Below are positions 17,790-26,192 of a stretch of 42,950 nt of DNA, piece after piece. Below the pieces are notes generated by a model that searched no databases, was not told where the DNA came from, and saw only the letters and a list, made by a program, of their open reading frames with translations. Numbering within the stretch: the stretch's first letter is position 1; every line of letters starts with the position of its first letter. Position numbers and translations under genes: made by a program. The stretch is from Sphingomonadales bacterium (GTDB lineage Bacteria; Pseudomonadota; Alphaproteobacteria; Sphingomonadales; Sphingomonadaceae), in the NCBI GenBank assembly GCA_004173185.1, contig SEFZ01000037.1, positions 1 to 42,950 of the forward strand, in the 5' to 3' direction.

Positions 17790-18691
17790 TGACTGCGACC
17801 ACCGACATCGTCACGTTCGAAGCGGCCAAGCGCCGGCCGGGCGAACGGCGGCGATCACGAATAGTGCTCACGCTGCTGCTGTCGCTGTTCCTCGTCTACA
17901 GCTTCGCGCCGCTGATCTATCTGGTCCTGTCGGCAACGAAGACGAATGGCGATCTGTTCACGACGTTCGGCTTCGGCCTCGGTACCGAGTTCTACCTTTG
18001 GCAGAATCTGAGCGATTTGTTCAGCCGCGACAATGGCATTTTCTCGCGCTGGATGTTCAACAGCGTGCTCTATTCGACCGTCGCCGGGCTCGGCGCCGCG
18101 ATCTTTGCTACCGCGGCGGGCTATGCGTTCGCCAAGTTCAAATTCGTCGGTCGCAAGGTGCTGTTTGCGCTGGTCCTGGGCGCTGTGATGATCCCTCAGA
18201 CGGCGCTCGTCGTGCCAATCTTCCTGCTCCTTGCGCTCTCGGGTCTCAGCGACAACCCGCTGGGCGTGATCCTGCCGTCGATGATCTCGCCGATCGGCGT
18301 CTATTTAATGCGCGTCTATGTAGAGCAGGCAATCGATGACGAACTGCTCGACGCAGCGCGCATCGATGGCGCGGGTGAGCTTGTTATCTTCCGCTCGATA
18401 GTCCTGCGGTTGGTGGTGCCGGGCATGGTGACTGTGGCTCTGCTCTCGTTCGTCGGCACCTGGAACAACTACTTCCTGCCGCTCATCGTGCTCCGCTCGC
18501 AGGAGTATCAGCCGATCACGGTGGGCCTTTCGACCTGGTATCAACTCGCACAACAAGGCGGTGGCGGCGGACAGGTGCTGTTCTCTATCATCATCACTGG
18601 CGCGCTGGTCAGCATCATCCCGGTCATTATCGTGTTCCTGCTGCTGCAGCGGTTCTGGCAGGGCGGCCTCACAGCCGGCGCCATCAAGTAG
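17786..18691 (+). CDS. CUT1 sugar ABC transporter permease (MalG/UgpE-like)
   Basis: A 301-residue partner permease, translationally coupled to the previous gene (overlap ATGA; a second ATG at 17789 is also possible). About six membrane segments are seen, with the EAA loop DAARIDGAGELVIFRSIVL, and the C-terminal RFWQGGLTAGAIK that is a hallmark of this permease class. It forms the channel for the sugar delivered by the Tat-exported binding protein. The GH42 gene begins 24 bases downstream. Confidence 0.93.
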   Translation: MMTATTDIVTFEAAKRRPGERRRSRIVLTLLLSLFLVYSFAPLIYLVLSATKTNGDLFTTFGFGLGTEFYLWQNLSDLFSRDNGIFSRWMFNSVLYSTVAGLGAAIFATAAGYAFAKFKFVGRKVLFALVLGAVMIPQTALVVPIFLLLALSGLSDNPLGVILPSMISPIGVYLMRVYVEQAIDDELLDAARIDGAGELVIFRSIVLRLVVPGMVTVALLSFVGTWNNYFLPLIVLRSQEYQPITVGLSTWYQLAQQGGGGGQVLFSIIITGALVSIIPVIIVFLLLQRFWQGGLTAGAIK

Positions 18692-18715
18692 ACTATTGCC
18701 TGGAGTTTTCTGACT

Positions 18716-20857
18716 ATGACGACTGCCTCGAAATCCGCGCCGCTGTCTGTCTGGCGGCCGATCGCGACCGACACGTTTCTCGTGGGCGCTCCACACTACC
18801 CGGAGCATGTCGATGAGAGCTATTGGCAGCGCGACGCCGACCGGATGGCCGCAGCAGGGTTCAACGCGGTGCGGCTCGCGGAATTCGCCTGGCACATTAT
18901 CGAGCCGTCTGAGGGGACGTTCAACTTCGACCTGTTCGACCGTGCCATAGATGTTCTGGGCAAGGCCGGCATCATGACCATCATGTGCACGCCGACGGCG
19001 ACGCCGCCGCGCTGGCTGACAGCGCGCTATCCCGAAGTATTGCGCATAGATGCCAATGGCCGCGCCATGAGTCATGGATCGCGCCAGCATGCGAACCTCG
19101 CAAGCCCAGTGTTTCGCGCTCACTCGAAGCGCATCACCAAGGCGATGGCGGACCACTATCGTAACAATCCGCACGTAATCGGCTGGCAGACAGACAATGA
19201 GCTCAACACTTCCGGATCGCTGTCGTACGGACCGGTAACGCTGATCGAGTTCCAGGCCTTCCTCAAGGAAAAGTACAGGACCATCGCCGCGCTCAACGAG
19301 GCGTGGGGCGGGGATTTCTGGGCCACCGCCTACGACGATTTCGATCAAGTAGTGCTGCCCATCGACTACGCCCCCGCTCCGGTTGGGCCGACCCATGCGC
19401 TCGACTATCACCGCTTCCTGGCCTTCGTGACAGCGCGTTTCCAGCATGATCAGGTGGTGATCCTGCGGGCCACCAACCCGGACTGGTTCGTCTTCCACAA
19501 TCTGGGGCGGATTGAAGACATCGACTTCCGCGGCGAGTTCTCGACCGATCTCGATTTTCTCGGCTTCGACATCTACCCCCACCTCTATGACGAGCTGCAG
19601 CGGGTCGGTGGCGTCGGCGAAGTGCAGGCGTTGCATCTCGACATTTGCCGCGGCTTTACCGGCAACTTCATCGTGCCCGAGCAGCAATCGGGCTTCGGTG
19701 CGCAGCCACATATCTCGACGGTGACACCTGAACCCGGAGAGATGCGTCGTATGGCTTACACGTCAGTGGCGCGCGGCGCCGACGGCATCATGTTCTTCCG
19801 CTGGCGGCCGGCGCATTTCGGCGCCGAGATCTATTGGATGGGCATCATCGACCATGATGATATCCCGCGGCGGCGCTACGACGAGGCCAAGCAATTTGCG
19901 GGTGAGGTCACGGCTCTCAAGGACAAGATTCTCGGAACGCATGTACGCATGGATTTGGGCATCGCCGGATCAGATTTCGACAATCAGGAGATGTACCGCT
20001 CCTACCCCATAGGCATGCCGAGCCCGCAGGACGACGCGACGCTGCTGCACCGCTATTGCTACCGCCACAACATCGCTTGCGGCTTCATCCATCCCGAGGA
20101 CGATCTATCCAAGCTCAAAGCCCTCTATGTGCCACATTGGCCGAAATGGACCGATGCGTGGACGGCGCGGATCGAGGCCTTCGCCAGCGCGGGTGGAACG
20201 GTAATCCTGGGAGGTCGCACCGGGTCACGTGACGTCAACAACCATGTCATCCATGACACGTCGCCGGGCAAGACGCTCTCTGCGCTAGCGGGGATCACGG
20301 TCGAAGAGTTCGGTTTGCTGCCGTCGATCGGCGGGGACGGCCTGGTAGAGCGTGACGGCCGCTTCGGCGCCAACACCGTGCGCAAAAAGCTGCCTGCGAC
20401 GTCGGCGAGCCGCCAATACGAACTCAAGATCGGCAATGCGCAGGTCACCGCGGCTCATCTCTACGAACTGCTGAACGTGGCGCCCGGCACAGAGGTGATC
20501 GGGCGTTGGGCTAGCCGTTTCGCCGAGGGCCAGGCAGCCATGACTTCGCGAAGAGTCGGCAAGGGCAATGTGATCTACCTTGGCACGTATCTCAGCGATG
20601 CTCTGGTTGAGGTGCTGGCGGATCAGGTGCTGGCGCCCGCCGGAATCGTGCCGCTCGTCGCCGACCTGCCGGCCGGCGTCGAAACGAGCATCCGCGAGAG
20701 CAAGCACCGCCGCCTGCTGTTCATCCTCAACACGCTGGGCGAGGCCGCAAGCATCGGCAATGTCCCCGCGGGCAAGGATTTGCTCGGCGATGGCCAAGTA
20801 CGCGGCGGTAAGCTGTCGCTCCCGGCCTACGGCTGCAGCATCATCGAACTCGATTAG
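18716..20857 (+). CDS. Beta-galactosidase, glycoside hydrolase family 42
   Basis: A 713-residue GH42 enzyme. The TIM-barrel start GAPHYPEHVDESYWQRDADRM-type segment and FNAVRLAEFAWHIIEP are characteristic. The proposed acid/base is E162 in GWQTDNE and the nucleophile E322 in VPEQQSGFG. A glutamine amidotransferase-like middle domain (ALYVPHWPKWTDAW; VILGGRTGSRD) and a small C-terminal beta domain follow. There is no signal peptide, so it hydrolyses beta-galactosides in the cytoplasm after import by the adjacent CUT1 system. It ends the ROK operon. Related GH42 enzymes include arabinogalactan-oligosaccharide hydrolases, so a plant-derived galactoside is possible but unproven. Confidence 0.94.
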   Translation: MTTASKSAPLSVWRPIATDTFLVGAPHYPEHVDESYWQRDADRMAAAGFNAVRLAEFAWHIIEPSEGTFNFDLFDRAIDVLGKAGIMTIMCTPTATPPRWLTARYPEVLRIDANGRAMSHGSRQHANLASPVFRAHSKRITKAMADHYRNNPHVIGWQTDNELNTSGSLSYGPVTLIEFQAFLKEKYRTIAALNEAWGGDFWATAYDDFDQVVLPIDYAPAPVGPTHALDYHRFLAFVTARFQHDQVVILRATNPDWFVFHNLGRIEDIDFRGEFSTDLDFLGFDIYPHLYDELQRVGGVGEVQALHLDICRGFTGNFIVPEQQSGFGAQPHISTVTPEPGEMRRMAYTSVARGADGIMFFRWRPAHFGAEIYWMGIIDHDDIPRRRYDEAKQFAGEVTALKDKILGTHVRMDLGIAGSDFDNQEMYRSYPIGMPSPQDDATLLHRYCYRHNIACGFIHPEDDLSKLKALYVPHWPKWTDAWTARIEAFASAGGTVILGGRTGSRDVNNHVIHDTSPGKTLSALAGITVEEFGLLPSIGGDGLVERDGRFGANTVRKKLPATSASRQYELKIGNAQVTAAHLYELLNVAPGTEVIGRWASRFAEGQAAMTSRRVGKGNVIYLGTYLSDALVEVLADQVLAPAGIVPLVADLPAGVETSIRESKHRRLLFILNTLGEAASIGNVPAGKDLLGDGQVRGGKLSLPAYGCSIIELD

Positions 20858-21090
20858 GATGCTTAGGCGCGACTGACCGAAGGGACGACACGACGGAGTT
20901 GGATGCGAGTGCGGGGTACGGGACTGAGTTGCCCAGTTCTCGATGGCCGCTTTAGGCTAGAAACCGCGATTCGGACATGGCATCCCCCGGGACAATGCCG
21001 CCGTGGCATAGCCGGAGCATCGGCGCGCTGGCCTAGTGGAGGGGACCGACCGCGACGTGATCACCTGCTACAGAGGCCACTGGCCCCCGA
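20858..21090. other. Spacer between GH42 gene and IS element
   Basis: No gene was recognised. A degenerate copy of the dispersed repeat may lie at about 20947-20966 (CCGCTTTAGGCTAGAAACCG). It ends at the CTAG that flanks the insertion sequence. Confidence 0.35.
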
Positions 21091-21860
21091 CTAGGTCGTG
21101 GACTCATAAGCTTTGATCCATAGCCTTGCTGCGGCGAGGTGGATTGCCGCCAAGAAGTTTGCAGCGGTCTTGAAGTATCGGGTAGCTATGCCTCGGAAGT
21201 GTTTGAGGCGGTTGAAGAAGCGCTCGATCATGTTGCGCTTGCGGTAGAGTTCTGGGTCGACGGAACGGACGACGCGGACATTGCTCTGGCTGGGGATGTG
21301 GGCCGTTGCTCCCGAGGCCTCGATAGCTTCTGTAACGGGCCTGCCGAAGTAGCCTCGATCGGCAACGACGTCGCCCCGCAGCCGTAGCGGCCCGACCAGT
21401 TCGGGCGTGGTGGTCTTGTCGGAGGCCTGGCCCGGAGTGAGCACGAAGCGCACCGGCAGGCCGCGGGCATCGACCACCGCATGGATCTTGGTGGTCAGTC
21501 CCCCACGGGAGCGACCCATGGCGTGATCCGGGCCCCCTTTTTACCACCCGCCGCATGCTGGTGGGCACGAACGATGGAACTGTCGAGCAGGTGCAGGCTG
21601 TCTGGTGAGAGTTGGCTCAGCCGCTCGAAGATGCGCAGCCACACGCCCTGCTTGGCCCACCGGTTGTAGCGGTTATAGACCGTGGTGGGCGGACCATAGC
21701 GCTCGGGCAGATCGCGCCAAGGCGCCCCGGTTCGCAGAATGTAGAAGATGCCGCTGATCACCCGCCGGTCATCCACCCGCGCCACGCCGCGCGGTTTGTT
21801 GGGCAGCAACGGCGAAATCGCCGCCCACTCCCTCTCACTCAGATCATGACGTCCCGCCAT
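21091..21860 (-). CDS. IS5-family transposase, expressed by frameshift
   Basis: Two overlapping frames make one DDE transposase. The first (from the ATG at 21860, with GGAGG just upstream) carries the N-terminal DUF4096-like domain (LSEREWAAISPLLPNKPRG, APWRDLPERYGP) and the first catalytic Asp in LHLLDSSIVRAH. The second frame carries the second Asp in VVADRGYFG and the Glu in KRNMIERFFNRLKHFR. The switch is expected at the run of five A and five G (minus strand) at 21533-21542. The stop codon TAG of the second frame is formed by the flanking CTAG, so it is completed by target DNA. All three catalytic residues are present, so it may be active. Confidence 0.9.
21533..21542 (-). promoter_or_regulatory. 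Programmed frameshift slippery site
   Basis: On the minus strand the sequence is AAAAAGGGGG, where ribosomes can slip from the first transposase frame into the second. This fits the known A-rich frameshift windows of IS5-family elements. Confidence 0.65.
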
Positions 21861-21989
21861 CAAACCCTCCATCGAGAGCTTGAATCACGATCTCAAACCA
21901 ACGGAATCCCATTTATAGGTTCACGACCTAGCCCCTAGATGTCGCGATCGTCGCTTCCTCGTTGATCGAATCGTAGGTGCGAGCGGGCG

Positions 21990-22190
21990 GCGGCGCTCCC
22001 GGAATTGATTGAACTGTTGGTCGGCAAGAACCCCCACAAGGATCACCGCGCCCATCACGGCGAAGTTCAGCGATGAGGGGATGCCGAGCAGATTGACGAG
22101 GTTCTGCAACTCCTGCAACAGCACGACTCCGATTACCGAGCCCTCCCCGCCCCGTAGCGAAAAGCCACCAAGTACTGCGGCCGCGACATA
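21990..22190 (-). pseudogene. Remnant of an RbsC-type sugar ABC permease (C-terminal part)
   Basis: The minus-strand frame at 21921-22238 contains YVAAAVLGGFSLRGGEGSVIG, then LQNLVNLLGIPSS and AVMGAVILVGVLADQQFNQF. This closely follows the last two membrane segments of RbsC-like permeases (GGxGSVIGxxLGxLLLGxLxNxLNLLGI...GAVIL). The N-terminal three quarters are missing and the preceding residues are unrelated. It is a decayed transporter gene next to the IS element, probably cut by an older rearrangement. Confidence 0.7.
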
Positions 22191-22324
22191 TCGCTCCTCA
22201 CTATGGTCCATCCATTGCCTGGGATCGGGAGGACACAACTGGGGCCGGCATTCTTCGCGATTTCATTGGGATCCCTCGTCCGAAAAGGCTGCGGTAGAGT
22301 GGCGTAGGCGGCCAGTGGCTACAC

Positions 22325-23212
22325 TTACGGCGAGAACGCTCTCCTAAGGGTCTGCCTCGCGGATGCGAGATGCAGCCTGCAGGTATGTTCTACGCGCCGT
22401 CCGTCGCGCGCGAGCAGGGCGTCAATGTAGGCGAGATGCTCATTGATCGCCACCTCGTTGCGCTGGCGCTCATCGCGTTTGTTCCACTGATAGTGATAGT
22501 GAAAAATCAGCGTGATGACGTCGTAGAAATCGTCGATAAAGCGGTTAGGCACGGCAGTCGTTACGAGCCGGTGCAGCCGGTTGTCAAGTCCCGAGAAGTC
22601 ATGGAACCGCGTGTCGATATCAGCGAGTAGAGCAATGTGCTCCTCACGTAAGATGCGCAATTGGTTCCAGACCGGCGCGGTGACGGGAAGCCCTGCAATC
22701 GCCTTCGCCGAGCGCAACTCGAACATCTCGCGGATCTCGAACAACTCGTTACCGAAGTCCTCGGTGAAACCTTTAAATAACCAACCCGTGTTGGGGCGCT
22801 TCTCAATGAGGCCGAAGCGACGAAAGCGGTTGAGAAACTCCCGGACACCGCTCGTCGCAACGCCAAACTGACGCGCCATTTCAAGCTCGTTAATTTGCGA
22901 GCCGGGACGAGCGTCGCCACGCAGCATCCATTCCATGAATCGCCGCTCTACCTGCTCGGAGGTCGGCTCGGTTTCGGTCTCAGGGAACCGCGCGCGCTTG
23001 GGTACGACCGCGGCGAGCACGCGGGCCCTGCCTTCATAACGGACATGGCCGTTGTCGGTGAGCCAGGCCAGCACCTTGCGCACGGTGGTCCGGCTCACCC
23101 CCAACTGTCGGCTGAGTTCATTTTCTGAGGGCAGCAAATTGCCGCGCTTCAGCCCGGCGAGAATATCGAGCGTCAAATTGAAGGTCTGCTTGTAGACGGT
23201 GTCAGTCTTCAT
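22325..23212 (-). CDS. GntR/FadR-type regulator with two helix-turn-helix domains
   Basis: About 295 residues from the ATG at 23212. Two winged helix-turn-helix units are visible. The first at about 8-65 has LLPSENELSRQLGVSRTTVR, the classical GntR signature. The second at about 86-147 has SQINELEMARQFGVATSGVR followed by the wing NTGWLFKGF. An all-helical FCD ligand domain fills about 155-290, with candidate metal-binding D210, H214, H259 and H281. Ordinary FadR/FCD regulators have one DNA-binding domain and about 230 residues. It is divergent from the sugar transporter operon at 23361 and probably controls it. An in-frame upstream extension to 23524 would overlap the divergent gene and is rejected. 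Confidence 0.87.
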   Translation of the reverse strand: MKTDTVYKQTFNLTLDILAGLKRGNLLPSENELSRQLGVSRTTVRKVLAWLTDNGHVRYEGRARVLAAVVPKRARFPETETEPTSEQVERRFMEWMLRGDARPGSQINELEMARQFGVATSGVREFLNRFRRFGLIEKRPNTGWLFKGFTEDFGNELFEIREMFELRSAKAIAGLPVTAPVWNQLRILREEHIALLADIDTRFHDFSGLDNRLHRLVTTAVPNRFIDDFYDVITLIFHYHYQWNKRDERQRNEVAINEHLAYIDALLARDGRRVEHTCRLHLASARQTLRRAFSP

Positions 23213-23244
23213 CGCGTTCTTTGAGCAGTTTCTCTGGAGACATC

Positions 23245-23299
23245 TTATCCATAAAAAACAATTTGACCATGCTTCGGTCGATCTGCTTTTTATCCATAA
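23245..23299. promoter_or_regulatory. Candidate GntR operator dyads in divergent promoter region
   Basis: TTATCCATAA occurs twice, at 23245-23254 and 23290-23299, 45 bases apart, between the divergent regulator (start 23212) and permease (start 23361). Each is a dyad (TTAT-CC-ATAA). The flanks CTTATCCATAAA and TTTATCCATAAG are reverse complements of each other outside the centre. Binding by the GntR protein is inferred from position. Confidence 0.5.
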
Positions 23300-23360
23300 G
23301 CAACACCAACGACCAACAAGACACCGGCCGCGAGAACCGCTGGACGGGGCGAGGAAGACT

Positions 23361-24392
23361 TTGCCGGAAACCGCGTCCAAATCCCTGGGGGCCGCGACCT
23401 CGCGTGAGCCCATGAGCGGCCTCGCAACCGGCCTGCGCCTTCTCAGCGCCGGCCCGGTCGTTATCCTCGTCGTCCTGGTCGGCGTTCTCGCCGTCTTGTC
23501 GCCGCCCTTTCTCACGCCCCGCAATCTCTACAACATCCTTGCGCAGACCGCGGTGATCTCGGTGGTGGCGATGGGCCAGCACCTCGTCATCCTAACCCGC
23601 GGTATCGACCTTTCCGTCGGCTCAAACCTGGCACTGGCGACAGTGGTCGGCGCACTCATGTGGAAGGCGACGGGCTCGGCCGAGCTGACCGTGCTCACCA
23701 TGATGGCGAGCGGCGCACTCGTCGGGGCGGTCAATGGTGGCGTCTATGTCTTCGGCCGACTACCGCATCCTTTCATCATCACGCTCGCGACGTTGAGCAT
23801 CGCGAAGGGTCTCGCCCTCGAGCTGGCCGATGGGCGCGCCCTTCCAGGCATGCCTGACATCATCCGCTTCGTCGGTGGCGGTGCCGTCCTGGGCATCCCG
23901 GTTTCGACCCTTGTCGTGCTCTGCGTCGCCGCACTCGTTGTGGTCATGATGCGGACGATGGTCTGGGGCCGGTGGATCTATGCGGTTGGTGGCAAACCCG
24001 AAGCTGCCCTGCGGATGGGCATCCCTGTCAACGGGGTACTTATCTCGACCTATGTCATCTCCGGGCTCTGCGCAGGCATCGGCGCGGTGATCCTTGCTGG
24101 ACGCACCGACGCCGGCTCGCCCCTATTCGGCAATCTGCTTGAGCTCGACACGATTGCGGCCGTCATCATCGGCGGGGCGAGTTTTCTAGGTGGGCGCGGC
24201 CATATCGGCCACGCCCTGGTCGGTGCGTTGATGATCGGTGTCATCCGCAACGCGCTCAACCTGCTCAATGTCGATATCTTCTTCCAGCTGATCGCGATCG
24301 GCATCGTCATCGTGCTGGCGGTCGAGGCCGACGTCCTGCGCAATCATCTCGAATCTCGATTGCGCACCGTGCGCGCGGCGCGGCTGCAATGA
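23361..24392 (+). CDS. RbsC-family sugar ABC transporter permease
   Basis: About 343 residues and nine to ten membrane segments (first VVILVVLVGVLAVLSPPFLT). The conserved signature of the family, VILTRGIDLSVGSNLALATV, is present, together with GRTDAGSPLFGNLLELDTIA and IIGGASFLGGRG. A TTG start at 23361 is preferred because GAGGA lies 5 bases upstream; the ATG at 23412 is an alternative with a weaker site. It forms the membrane channel with the ATPase encoded next, which overlaps its stop by 4 bases. Likely carries a monosaccharide or related polyol. Confidence 0.9.
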   Translation: MPETASKSLGAATSREPMSGLATGLRLLSAGPVVILVVLVGVLAVLSPPFLTPRNLYNILAQTAVISVVAMGQHLVILTRGIDLSVGSNLALATVVGALMWKATGSAELTVLTMMASGALVGAVNGGVYVFGRLPHPFIITLATLSIAKGLALELADGRALPGMPDIIRFVGGGAVLGIPVSTLVVLCVAALVVVMMRTMVWGRWIYAVGGKPEAALRMGIPVNGVLISTYVISGLCAGIGAVILAGRTDAGSPLFGNLLELDTIAAVIIGGASFLGGRGHIGHALVGALMIGVIRNALNLLNVDIFFQLIAIGIVIVLAVEADVLRNHLESRLRTVRAARLQ

Positions 24393-25138
24393 CCGGCACG
24401 GTCGCACTTGAAGTCCGCAATGCCACCAAACGCTTCGGGCCGGTGCTGGCGCTCCACGATGTGAGCCTCGAAGCTCGCCGTGGCGAAGTTCTGGCGCTTC
24501 TCGGTGACAATGGGGCGGGTAAATCCACCCTGATCAAATGCATCAGCGGCGTGCACCAGTTCGACGCCGGTAACCTCATGGTCGACGGTGTCGACGCCGC
24601 TATCCGCTCTCCTTCTGAGGCGCGGGCGGCCGGCATCGAAACCGTCTACCAGGACCTCGCATTGTTCGACAATCTTACGCCGGCGCAGAATTTCTACGCC
24701 GGGCGCGAATTGTCAGGACCTTCGTGGCTCCCGATGGGCATGCGCTTCCTGCGCTCGCGCGAAATGGATCGACGCACGAGGGACGTGCTCGGCCGCCTCA
24801 AGGTCATCGTGCCCAAGCAAGACGCGACTGTTGCCCTCATGTCGGGCGGTCAGCGCCAGGCTGTGGCGGTGGCGCGGGCCAGCGTCTTCGCCCGCAAGGT
24901 CGTGATCCTCGACGAACCGACTGCGGCGCTGGGCCTGCGAGAGGCGCGCAAGGTGCTCGATCTGGTGGCGCAGCTTCGTGACGAGGGCAATGCGGTCATC
25001 CTCATCACCCACAATATGGAACACGTTACAGAGCTCGCCAGCCGCGCCGTGGTGCTACGGCAGGGCCGCAAGGTCGGCGAGATCGTACCGTCGAAGACCA
25101 ATCAGCAGGAACTCGTCTCGATGATTGTCGGGGCGTGA
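24389..25138 (+). CDS. Sugar ABC transporter ATPase, single-domain (FrcA-like)
   Basis: A 249-residue nucleotide-binding subunit. Walker A is GDNGAGKST, the Q-loop VYQDLALF, the ABC signature LMSGGQRQAVAVARA, Walker B VVILDEPTAAL and the switch histidine in LITHNMEHV. Unlike RbsA, which fuses two such domains in about 500 residues, this has one and should act as a homodimer, as in the rhizobial FrcA type. It is coupled to the permease (ATGA overlap) and followed by the binding-protein gene. Confidence 0.94.
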   Translation: MTGTVALEVRNATKRFGPVLALHDVSLEARRGEVLALLGDNGAGKSTLIKCISGVHQFDAGNLMVDGVDAAIRSPSEARAAGIETVYQDLALFDNLTPAQNFYAGRELSGPSWLPMGMRFLRSREMDRRTRDVLGRLKVIVPKQDATVALMSGGQRQAVAVARASVFARKVVILDEPTAALGLREARKVLDLVAQLRDEGNAVILITHNMEHVTELASRAVVLRQGRKVGEIVPSKTNQQELVSMIVGA

Positions 25139-25177
25139 TCCGCAAGGGTTTCGCCGTCCTGTCGGGCGGCGGAAATT

Positions 25178-25197
25178 GGGCGACCCGAGGGTCGCCC
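25178..25197 (+). terminator. Hairpin upstream of binding-protein gene
   Basis: A perfect 8-bp stem (GGGCGACC at 25178-25185, GGTCGCCC at 25190-25197, loop CGAG) just before the ribosome site of the next gene. It lacks a T tract, so it is more likely an attenuator or mRNA-processing hairpin than a full terminator. Confidence 0.5.
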
Positions 25198-25215
25198 GCT
25201 CATGGGAGGAAGAGT

Positions 25216-26136
25216 ATGACGTTGAAACACGCATTGATCGGAGGGCTCGCACTGGCAATCGCAAGCAGTCTTCCCGCTATCGCCGCCGATCCCATAAAGA
25301 TCGGATTCATCACGAAGTTCCCGGTGGAGTTCTATTCCACCATGGAAGACGCCGCGAGGGCCTACGCCACGGCACATCCTGAGGTCGAGATCGTCTACGG
25401 CCAGGGTCAGTCGGGCACCGACATCGAGGGGCAGATCGCCCTCATCGAGTCGATGGTCACCCAGGGTGTGGCGGGCATCGCTATTACGCCGGTCGATCCC
25501 ACCGTCGCGCCGGCGCTGGACGCCGCCGTAGCTGCCGGCGTCAAGGTGGTGCTCATGGACAACGGCATCCCGAACTGGACCGGGCTCTCGGCCATCGCCA
25601 CCACCAACAACTACAACGCCGGCAAGATCGCGGGCGAGTATCTGGCATCCGTGCTTAATGATGGCGATACGCTCGGCATCCTCGAGGGTGTGCCGGGCGT
25701 TCCGGCACTCGACGATCGTGTCAACGGCATGCTCGAAGGTTTGGGCGCCGTGAAAGTCGAGATTGTCGGCAAGGGCGCGACCAACTGCACGCAGGAACTC
25801 GGCGTATCGGTTGCCGAAGATCTGCTGACCGCCCATCCGGACCTCAAGGCGATCTACGCCGCCTGCGGTCCTCCGGCCGTTGGCGCTACGCAGGCGATTG
25901 CTAACGCCGGCATCGCCAATGATGCCATCATCATGGTGGGCTTCGATGCGTGTTGCGGCGAGTTGGACAAGATCGTCTCGGGCCAGGAAGACGCATCCGT
26001 GGCGCAGTTCCCTGCCAAGATGGGCGAGCTGGGCGTCGACACGCTGGTCAAGGCTATCCGCGGCGAAGCCGTGGAGGCCATGGTAGATACCGGGGCAGGC
26101 CTCGTCACTGCCGAGAACGTCAAAGACTTTATGTGA
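25216..26136 (+). CDS. Sugar ABC transporter substrate-binding protein
   Basis: A 306-residue periplasmic binding protein with a Sec signal peptide (MTLKHALIGGLALAIASSLP, cut near AIAADP). The body is a ribose-type type-1 binding fold (IKIGFITKFPVEFYSTMEDA; GIAITPVDPTVAPALDAAVA; IIMVGFDACCGELDKI). The ATG at 25216 follows GGGAGGAAGAGT. It carries cysteines unusual for the class (C196, C220, C256, C257 region), of unknown meaning. It follows the ATPase and precedes a zinc dehydrogenase in the same operon. Confidence 0.92.
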   Translation: MTLKHALIGGLALAIASSLPAIAADPIKIGFITKFPVEFYSTMEDAARAYATAHPEVEIVYGQGQSGTDIEGQIALIESMVTQGVAGIAITPVDPTVAPALDAAVAAGVKVVLMDNGIPNWTGLSAIATTNNYNAGKIAGEYLASVLNDGDTLGILEGVPGVPALDDRVNGMLEGLGAVKVEIVGKGATNCTQELGVSVAEDLLTAHPDLKAIYAACGPPAVGATQAIANAGIANDAIIMVGFDACCGELDKIVSGQEDASVAQFPAKMGELGVDTLVKAIRGEAVEAMVDTGAGLVTAENVKDFM

Positions 26137-26143
26137 CTTTCGC

Positions 26144-26168
26144 GGGGGCCGGCCCGCGCCGGTCCCCC
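26144..26168 (+). terminator. Intra-operon stem-loop after binding-protein gene
   Basis: GGGGGCCGGC (26144-26153) pairs with GCCGGTCCCCC (26158-26168), leaving one bulged T and a 4-base loop. It lies between the binding protein and dehydrogenase genes, the same place as the stem-loop in the CUT1 operon. Confidence 0.55.
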
Positions 26169-26192
26169 GTTCCCCCCTTCGGATATCCGACA

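Larger units (their letters stand above)
21091..21931 (-). mobile_element. IS5-family insertion sequence (IS427-like group)
   Basis: An apparently complete element of about 840 bases. Both ends are flanked by CTAG (21091-21094 and 21928-21931), consistent with a target duplication. Terminal inverted repeats start GTCGTGGACTCATAA (21095 on) and, on the other end, GTCGTGAACCTATAA (reverse of 21913-21927), matching at 12 of 15 positions. The transposase is on the minus strand in two overlapping frames, as in the IS427 group. It sits between the galactoside operon and a permease remnant. Confidence 0.88.

Noticed and set aside
18305..19711. Long 468-residue minus-strand frame opposite the second permease and GH42 genes
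   Set aside because: Lies antisense to two well-supported genes, His/Arg-rich composition, no recognisable domain.
20947..21020. Possible RNA gene or hairpin region after the GH42 gene (ATGCC...GGCAT)
   Set aside because: Short five-base arms, no T tract, no RNA family signature.
23199..23411. N-terminal extension of the permease to 23199
   Set aside because: It would overlap the divergent GntR start, holds the operator dyads and reads as non-conserved text.
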